Below, in pieces: positions 1 to 4,782 of a stretch of DNA of 6,743 bases; position 1 is the stretch's first letter, and the number at the start of each line of letters is the position of its first letter. Source of the stretch: an uncultured Bryobacterales bacterium (GTDB taxonomy: Bacteria; Acidobacteriota; Terriglobia; Bryobacterales; UBA6623); assembly GCA_946887065.1 (NCBI GenBank), contig CAMPKL010000196.1, forward strand, positions 1 through 6,743, read 5' to 3'. The position numbers and the translations under genes were made by a program. Below the pieces are notes generated by a model that did no database searches, was not told where the DNA came from, and was given only the letters and a program-made list of their open reading frames with translations.

Positions 1-200
1 AGCGGCCGGAGGGGATGCGGCTGGGCCGGGTGGCGGGCAGCTACCTGCACGGCGCCTTGGAGAATCCGGACGTGGCCGAAGAGTGGTTGGGCTTCCGGCC
101 AGCGGAGGCGGCTTCGAAGGAGGCGTCCTATGATCTCTTGGCGGATTGGTTGGAGGAGTCTGCGGACTCGCGAGTATTGGCGGCGCTGCTGGGAATATAG
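1..200 (+). CDS. cobQ: Cobyric acid synthase CobQ, C-terminal end (5'-truncated by window)
   Basis: This is the last ~65 codons of a gene that begins before the window; the reading frame is open from position 3. CobQ is the glutamine-dependent amidotransferase that amidates side chains of adenosylcobyrinic acid a,c-diamide in cobalamin synthesis in the cytoplasm. The fragment carries GRVAGSYLHGALENP, which matches the GTYLHGLF-type motif at the end of the class I glutaminase domain. The histidine (codon 48-50) would be the catalytic triad His. It is followed by the usual tail, in which a tyrosine precedes a helical LLADWL segment and a final D-rich, leucine-rich helix. The family and position of the motif are recalled knowledge. 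The related CobB also has a terminal His motif, but 'YLHG' fits CobQ better. No T-rich terminator follows the stop. Confidence 0.8.
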   Translation, partial: RPEGMRLGRVAGSYLHGALENPDVAEEWLGFRPAEAASKEASYDLLADWLEESADSRVLAALLGI

Positions 201-234
201 CTTTGTCTGTGTGATGATGCGCCCTTGGGCGGAG

Positions 235-249
235 AGCGGCGAGTCCGCT
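235..249. repeat. Short inverted repeat upstream of the -10 element
   Basis: AGCGG (235-239) and CCGCT (245-249) form a perfect 5-bp inverted repeat around a 5-nt loop, ending 6 bp before the -10 hexamer at 256. An alternative pairing is GCGGA (229-233) with TCCGC (244-248). It could be an operator in the -35 region, or a weak RNA hairpin ending the cobQ transcript. There is no T-run. In GC-rich DNA a repeat this short can arise by chance. Confidence 0.25.
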
Positions 250-252
250 ACG

Positions 253-261
253 TGCTAGAAT
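253..261 (+). promoter_or_regulatory. Extended -10 promoter for the amidohydrolase/DUF885 unit
   Basis: TGCTAGAAT contains the TG dinucleotide of an extended -10 followed by TAGAAT, five of six matches to TATAAT. No convincing -35 hexamer sits 16-18 bp upstream, which is common for extended -10 promoters. Transcription would start near 268, giving a very short leader of about 14 nt before the ATG at 282. That leader still contains GGAG. Confidence 0.5.
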
Positions 262-271
262 CCGGGCGGTT

Positions 272-275
272 GGAG
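272..275 (+). promoter_or_regulatory. Ribosome binding site of the amidohydrolase gene
   Basis: GGAG lies 6 nt before the ATG at 282. It supports that start, which also places a clean signal peptide at the N-terminus. Confidence 0.55.
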
Positions 276-281
276 TAGTTT

Positions 282-1595
282 ATGTTGCGTCTCATTATCA
301 CCACTATCTTTGTCGCCGTAATGGCCTCGGCCCAGACCCTTGTCGTCCAGCATGCCCGTTTAATTGACGGAAACGGCGGCGAGCCTATCGAGGACTCCGC
401 GCTCGTCGTCGAGGACGGCCGAATCACTTATGCCGGGCCGTTTGCCGGCGCCGCGATCCCGGAAGGCGCGCAGGTGATGAATATGCAGGGTAAGACGATT
501 GTGCCCGGCATTATCAACGCGCACGGGCATATTGGTCTAACCAAGGACCTCAAACAGGACCAGGCCAATTACACGCGCGCCAACGTGATCAAGAACTTGC
601 AGATTTACGCCAGTTACGGAGTCACCACGACCACTGACATGGGCACATCGTTGGACGCAATTCTCGAATATCGCGAACAGCGCAACAAGGGCGAGTTCGA
701 TGGCGCACGGGTGCTTACCGCGGTACACGGCTTTACGGCAGTCGACGGTTATCCGACGCGCGTCGCCGGAGTGAAAGGAATCGCCCACGAGGTGGCGAGT
801 CCCGAGCAAGCGCGCAAGCTCGTCGACGAATTAGCCGACGCGGGCGCGGATCTGATCAAGATGTGGGTCGACACGCACCACGGCGAATACCCCAAGCTTG
901 CGCCTGAGATCCGCACGGCGATTATCCAAGAAGCCGCGCGGCGCGGCATCGTGTCGTTCGCCCACGTCTACGAACTCGCTGATGCTAAACAGTTGGCGGC
1001 CGCGGGAGTTCGCATTCTCGGACACAGCGTGCGCGATGCGGAAGCGGATGACGAACTAATCAGCTTGCTGCTCAAGGGCGACGTGACCTATATACCGACT
1101 GTGATGCGCGAGGCGGGGACGTACATGTACGGCACGAAGGCCCCCTGGATGGACGATCCCTACTTTACGCGCAGCCTCACGGCGAACGAAATTCAGGCGC
1201 TGAAGACGACCTTCAAGGCTGCGCAGGCCAATCCGGAGCTGCAGCGCGAGGGCGCGTCGGACCTCGCCATGGCAATGAAGAACGTCAAGATTCTTCATGA
1301 AGCCGGAATTCCTATCGGCTTCGGTCCGGATACAGGACCTCCAGGGCGCTTCGCCGGTTTCTTTGAGCACTTGGAAGCGGAGAAGTTGGTCGAAGCCGGG
1401 CTCACGCCGATGGAAGTGATCGTCGCCTGGTCAAAAACGAACTCCCGGGCTCTCGGAATCGAAGAAGATTTCGGAACGCTAGAGACGGGCAAGGTTGCGG
1501 ACTTCCTCATTCTGAACGCAAACCCTCTCGACGACATGAAGAACGCGAGGGCTATCCATCGGGTCTACATGGACGGGAAGCGGTTCCGCTGGTAG
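282..1595 (+). CDS. Exported metal-dependent amidohydrolase (imidazolonepropionase-like)
   Basis: This 437-residue hydrolase belongs to the amidohydrolase superfamily, the imidazolonepropionase-like/prolidase-like branch often exported in soil bacteria. A signal peptide covers residues 1-17 (LRLIITTIFVAVMASA, cleavage before Q18), so a periplasmic location is expected. A small beta-sandwich comes first, with NGGEPIEDSALVVEDGRI at 31-48. The TIM barrel follows, with all expected metal-site residues visible: HGH (H81, H83), candidate bridging lysine K193 in LIKMWVD, H228 in FAHVY, H248 in LGHSV and D350 in GFGPDTG. The C-terminal GTLETGKVADFLILNANPL completes the sandwich. Length is normal for the family. 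The substrate is not deducible; close families cleave dipeptides, cyclic imides or N-acyl compounds. The next gene starts 6 bp downstream, which suggests co-transcription and coordinated use of an extracytoplasmic substrate. Confidence 0.88.
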   Translation: MLRLIITTIFVAVMASAQTLVVQHARLIDGNGGEPIEDSALVVEDGRITYAGPFAGAAIPEGAQVMNMQGKTIVPGIINAHGHIGLTKDLKQDQANYTRANVIKNLQIYASYGVTTTTDMGTSLDAILEYREQRNKGEFDGARVLTAVHGFTAVDGYPTRVAGVKGIAHEVASPEQARKLVDELADAGADLIKMWVDTHHGEYPKLAPEIRTAIIQEAARRGIVSFAHVYELADAKQLAAAGVRILGHSVRDAEADDELISLLLKGDVTYIPTVMREAGTYMYGTKAPWMDDPYFTRSLTANEIQALKTTFKAAQANPELQREGASDLAMAMKNVKILHEAGIPIGFGPDTGPPGRFAGFFEHLEAEKLVEAGLTPMEVIVAWSKTNSRALGIEEDFGTLETGKVADFLILNANPLDDMKNARAIHRVYMDGKRFRW

Positions 1596-1601
1596 CCCGT
1601 A

Positions 1602-3311
1602 GTGAACCTTCGCTCTGTAGGCGCCGTCGGCGTCCTGGCCGCCTGCATCGGCTGTTCCTCGCCTGTGGAGACGAACAACGCCGCGCTGGGTCGGCTGTTT
1701 GAAGAATATTACGAGTTCTTGCTTCGCAGCAGCCCTGAACTAGCCACGGACGTTGGCCGCCGGGACTACAACGACCGCTGGACAGACTACTCCCTACAGG
1801 GGCGGGAAGCGTTTCGAGCCCAGCAGCGGTCGTTTTTGGAGCGAGTTCAGCAGATCGCTGCGGACGGCCTGTCCGAGCAAGAGACTATCAGCCGAACGTT
1901 GCTGGTGGATGATCTCGAACAGAGTCTAGAAGGGCGAGAGTTAGAAGACTACCTGCTCAGCACAAACCAACTGTTCGGGCTGCACGCCCGCGTGCCGTTG
2001 ACGATCGCTCAGATGCCGGCGGATACGGTCGACGATTACGAGAACATCATCGCCCGGATCGAGGCAACGCGTGGGTACGCGGATCAGGTCATCGAATTGT
2101 TGAAGGAAGGGATCGAGGCCGGGATCACGCAGCCGCGGTATATCGGCGAGACTATCGCCGGGCAAATGGATGCACAGGCGGAGCTTACCGCCGCCGACTC
2201 CCCTATCTTGGCGGCCTTTCGTGACTTTCCCGATGGGTTGGACGGCGGCCGGCGCGACGTCTTGACCGAATCGGCGGAGCGGGCCTACCAGAGCTCCTTC
2301 CAGCCGGCCTGGAGGAAACTGGCTGCGTTCATGAAGGTGACTTACGCGCCGGCCGGGCGGACCGAGCTGGCGATCACTAGCTTGCGCGACGGCGCCAATC
2401 GCTACGCCTATTTGGTCCGGCGTTACACAACGACAAGTATGACTCCTGACGAGATCCACGAGCTGGGTCTGGAGGAGGTCGAACGGATCGCAGCGGAAAT
2501 GGACGAGATCGCCCGCGCCCAAGGATTCGAGGATGCGGCGAGCTATGAACGGATGCTGAACTCATCCCCTGCCCAGCGCTTTTCGAGCAAGGAAGAAATG
2601 CTGGAGTACTGCCGTAACATTGCGAAGCTCGTTGACCCGGGATTACCGCAGCTCTTCTTGAAACTGCCGCGCGCGCCTTTCGGCATTCGTGCAATTCCAG
2701 AGGATACCGAAGCCGCCTCCGCGTCCAATTACCAGCAGCCTGCTTCGGACGGCACTCGCGCCGGTTGGTTCAATCTCAAGGCCTACGATCCGAACAATCA
2801 GGTGCGATTTGACAAAGCGGCGCTTGTGCTGCATGAAACGAATCCGGGGCATCATCTCCAGATCGCCTCACAGCTGGAGATAGAGGACGTGCCGGAGTTC
2901 CGCAAGATCTACAACGCGACGGCCTACATAGAAGGGTGGGCGTTGTACGCGGAGTCTTTTGGCGATCGGCTCGGCGCGTATGCCGATCCGGCGAGCCGTT
3001 TCGGCGCTCTGCACAGCGAACGCTTTCGTGCACGGCGGCTGGTTGTCGACACCGGGATTCACGCTAAGGGCTGGTCGCATGAGCAGGCGGTGGCCTATCT
3101 GGGCGATGAGTCCGAAGTGAATCGCTATGTCGCCTGGCCGGGGCAGGCGTTAGCTTATAAAATCGGCCAACTGAAGATTCTCGAGTTGCGACAGCGGATG
3201 CAGCAGGAGATGGGCGAACGCTTCGATATTCGCGAGTTCCACGATCTCATCTTGAGAAATGGACCCCTGCCCTTAGACTTGCTTGAGGACCGTGTGCTGG
3301 CGGCCAACTAA
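1602..3311 (+). CDS. DUF885 family lipoprotein, putative zinc metallo-hydrolase
   Basis: This 569-residue protein starts at a GTG just 6 bp after the amidohydrolase stop. There is no clear Shine-Dalgarno sequence, so translational coupling is likely. The N-terminus is a lipoprotein signal: a short basic stretch, a hydrophobic run and the lipobox LAAC with Cys15 as acylation site. That supports the GTG start and anchors the protein in a membrane facing outward. The rest is the alpha-helical DUF885 fold. Diagnostic motifs are HETNPGHHLQ (residues 411-420, the HExxPGHH metal-binding signature), YIEGWALYAE (442-451) and a conserved YVAWPGQALAYKIG stretch (509-522). Members are presumed metallopeptidases or hydrolases, and few have a known substrate. 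The family usually has Ala-Ile rather than Thr-Asn inside the motif, a conservative difference outside the ligands. Pairing with an exported amidohydrolase suggests peptide or amide scavenging, but this is an inference. Confidence 0.86.
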   Translation: MNLRSVGAVGVLAACIGCSSPVETNNAALGRLFEEYYEFLLRSSPELATDVGRRDYNDRWTDYSLQGREAFRAQQRSFLERVQQIAADGLSEQETISRTLLVDDLEQSLEGRELEDYLLSTNQLFGLHARVPLTIAQMPADTVDDYENIIARIEATRGYADQVIELLKEGIEAGITQPRYIGETIAGQMDAQAELTAADSPILAAFRDFPDGLDGGRRDVLTESAERAYQSSFQPAWRKLAAFMKVTYAPAGRTELAITSLRDGANRYAYLVRRYTTTSMTPDEIHELGLEEVERIAAEMDEIARAQGFEDAASYERMLNSSPAQRFSSKEEMLEYCRNIAKLVDPGLPQLFLKLPRAPFGIRAIPEDTEAASASNYQQPASDGTRAGWFNLKAYDPNNQVRFDKAALVLHETNPGHHLQIASQLEIEDVPEFRKIYNATAYIEGWALYAESFGDRLGAYADPASRFGALHSERFRARRLVVDTGIHAKGWSHEQAVAYLGDESEVNRYVAWPGQALAYKIGQLKILELRQRMQQEMGERFDIREFHDLILRNGPLPLDLLEDRVLAAN

Positions 3312-3324
3312 GGGTTTCTCCTAA

Positions 3325-3338
3325 GCCTGTTTTCAGGC
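3325..3338. terminator. Weak hairpin after the DUF885 gene
   Basis: GCCTG-TTTT-CAGGC forms a perfect 5-bp stem with a 4-nt loop, 13 nt after the DUF885 stop codon. No T-tract follows on the + strand, so it is at best a weak or factor-assisted terminator or an RNA 3'-end stabiliser. The rest of the 104-bp gap up to 3415 shows only a TTGATA (3345-3350) with no well-spaced -10; the nearest candidate, TATCCT at 3372-3377, is 21 bp away. Confidence 0.28.
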
Positions 3339-3415
3339 GGCTCGTTGATATACCACTCTAGGACTGAGGCATATCCTGGTCGTAGCTGTGGAGACGCTGA
3401 TCTTCCGCGGCCCGA

Positions 3416-4333
3416 GTGGTGATGCCGAACTATTCTTCTAGTAGCTCTGAAATCGAAACTCGCCGGGCTGACGGCGAGGGTCAGCCGAGCCGTCCCGGGC
3501 CACGCCGCCGGGGCCGACGCGGGGGCCGCAGGCGCAATCGAACAGAGACCGCCGCACCGTTTAGCGACGAGGCGAATCCATCCGCGATCGTTAGCCTCGC
3601 TGATGAGAAGGCGGTATCTCAACAGTTGCGCCTGCTGATGTCGCCGCAGCTTGTCAAGGGAGAGTCGAAAGGCGATTCAGCCGAGGCCTTAGATCCTCAA
3701 CTCACCTACCGGCCGCCGCCAACGATAGAGAGTTTTGGAGCGAAACCGGCGGACGTCCCGGTCTCAGCGGCGACGTTCAAGAAAAGCGAGTCTCCGCTGC
3801 AGGCTGTGGTCGCCACGGTGGGTTCGATGGCGATCCTTGCTGCGCTTTACCATTTCGGGTACTACGAGGGCAGCCAGACGCCGCCCGAAGCCCCGCGATA
3901 CGCGGCCTCCGTGCCCTCATCGGTGACTCCGGCGCTGCTTCCGGATCCATTCCCTTCTGAACCTACGCCCGAAATGCCCGGGGAGCCGCTGGTCGCCACG
4001 GCCTCTGCCCCTGTTGTGCTAAGTCCGGCTGTGCCGCTGCCCGTGGAACTTCCGCCGGCAGCTCCCAAACCGACCCCCATCTCGGCACGGCCATCGGCGC
4101 CTGCCACGCCCAGTGGGCTCTACTTGCAGGTTGCCGCGCTCCAAGATCTTGCGGCTGCCCGCGATCTGGAGTCCGAATTGAGGACGGCTGGATTCGAAAC
4201 GGAAATCCTCGATCCCTCCCAAGACGGCCTGATTCGCGTCATAAGCGGCCCGTATCCCAAACGGGATGAGGCGCGAACAGCCGCCCGGAAGATGTCGGAG
4301 CTGGGGGTCGAGCCTTTCCTGCGAGAGTTTTAG
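3416..4333 (+). CDS. Single-pass membrane protein with C-terminal SPOR domain
   Basis: This protein of up to 305 residues is probably involved in the cell envelope or cell division. The order is: an N-terminal cytoplasmic region with a highly basic patch (PGPRRRGRRGGRRRNR, residues 27-42); an acidic/polar stretch to ~125; one hydrophobic helix (about 127-147, SPLQAVVATVGSMAILAALY); a long Pro/Ala/Ser-rich periplasmic linker (about 153-232); and a SPOR domain (about 234-305). The SPOR domain begins SGLYLQVAAL and includes an LRTAGFETEI strand and IRVISGPYPKRDEA. SPOR domains bind septal peptidoglycan stripped of stem peptides; this is known for the family. The start is uncertain. GTG 3416, GTG 3419 and ATG 3422 are consecutive in frame and none has a Shine-Dalgarno sequence nearby. 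The ATG at 3422 may be the true start. It is FtsN/DedD-like in topology only; orthology cannot be claimed. Confidence 0.8.
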   Translation: MVMPNYSSSSSEIETRRADGEGQPSRPGPRRRGRRGGRRRNRTETAAPFSDEANPSAIVSLADEKAVSQQLRLLMSPQLVKGESKGDSAEALDPQLTYRPPPTIESFGAKPADVPVSAATFKKSESPLQAVVATVGSMAILAALYHFGYYEGSQTPPEAPRYAASVPSSVTPALLPDPFPSEPTPEMPGEPLVATASAPVVLSPAVPLPVELPPAAPKPTPISARPSAPATPSGLYLQVAALQDLAAARDLESELRTAGFETEILDPSQDGLIRVISGPYPKRDEARTAARKMSELGVEPFLREF

Positions 4334-4421
4334 GCGACTCGGTAAGTCAGCGCGGCCTCAGCCTGGGTCCGTGTTTCCAACCAACGAAGATAGCCGGGAT
4401 TGTTTCAGCCGAGGACGTAGT

Positions 4422-4451
4422 TTGAGGCGCTGGAAACGACTGTGCTACTGT
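4422..4451 (+). promoter_or_regulatory. Candidate sigma-70-type promoter of the BMC genes
   Basis: TTGAGG (4422-4427) is a -35-like hexamer. After an 18-bp spacer comes TACTGT (4446-4451), preceded by TG at 4443-4444 in extended -10 position. The -10 keeps the first T, the A and the last T of the consensus. A start near 4458 would leave a leader of about 22 nt carrying the strong Shine-Dalgarno sequence. The 146-bp gap after the SPOR gene supports independent transcription. No known regulator site was recognised. Confidence 0.4.
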
Positions 4452-4466
4452 CACGTCTTAGCTCCC

Positions 4467-4473
4467 GGAGGAG
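4467..4473 (+). promoter_or_regulatory. Strong Shine-Dalgarno sequence of the shell protein gene
   Basis: GGAGGAG lies 6 nt before the ATG at 4480. It is the best ribosome binding site in the window and fits the high expression a shell protein needs. The downstream dehydrogenase lacks a comparable site. Confidence 0.75.
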
Positions 4474-4479
4474 AACGAG

Positions 4480-4770
4480 ATGCGAGCGATCGGCTTAATT
4501 GAAACCAAGGGTATGGTCGGCGCCATTGAAGCCGCCGACGCAATGGTCAAGGCCGCCAACGTGACGTTGGAGGGCAAGGAGTTGGTTGGAGCCGCGCTTG
4601 TTCTGGTGACGTGCCGGGGCGATGTAGGCGCCGTCAAGGCGGCGGTTGACGCCGGCGCTGAGGCGGCGCGCCGGGCGGGCGAATTGATTAGCGCTCACGT
4701 GATTCCCGGACCGCACGCGGATACCGAGGCGCTCATGCCTAAGAATCTTCCCGCGGGCAGCGCGGACTAG
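4480..4770 (+). CDS. Bacterial microcompartment hexameric shell protein (BMC-H, PduA/EutM-like)
   Basis: This 96-residue single BMC-domain protein would form hexamers that tile the facets of a microcompartment shell. It closely resembles PduA/EutM over its whole length: [20 protein letters not shown] (3-22), [18 protein letters not shown] (46-63) and [17 protein letters not shown] (72-88). The start is fixed by a strong Shine-Dalgarno sequence and by the domain beginning immediately. Aligned by eye to PduA, the pore-loop lysine K37 becomes Leu35, and the G-S-G pore loop becomes G37-A38-A39. Cys45 stands just before the conserved RGD where PduA has Val. The pore should therefore be more apolar than that of PduA, which may alter metabolite selectivity. 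The gene directly precedes an acylating aldehyde dehydrogenase, the standard metabolosome core enzyme. No pentameric vertex protein is in the window. Confidence 0.95.
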   Translation: MRAIGLIETKGMVGAIEAADAMVKAANVTLEGKELVGAALVLVTCRGDVGAVKAAVDAGAEAARRAGELISAHVIPGPHADTEALMPKNLPAGSAD

Positions 4771-4782
4771 TCGTCGGCTGCG

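Noticed and set aside
220..231. CGCCC-TT-GGGCG palindrome after cobQ as an intrinsic terminator
   Set aside because: The 2-nt loop leaves only about four usable base pairs and no T-run follows; too weak to annotate.
1941..2522. 193-codon open frame on the - strand inside the DUF885 gene
   Set aside because: Antisense shadow; the + strand has the family motifs, and the - strand product shows no domain or plausible start signal.
3308..3622. 104-codon - strand frame over the gap before the SPOR gene, which could be a divergent gene
   Set aside because: Most of it is antisense to the SPOR gene; it has no domain and no promoter on the - strand was recognised.
4266..4502. 78-codon + strand frame spanning the SPOR gene end, the gap and the shell gene start
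   Set aside because: It is out of frame with both neighbours, has no ribosome binding site, and its composition is Arg/Ser/Cys-rich with no known domain.
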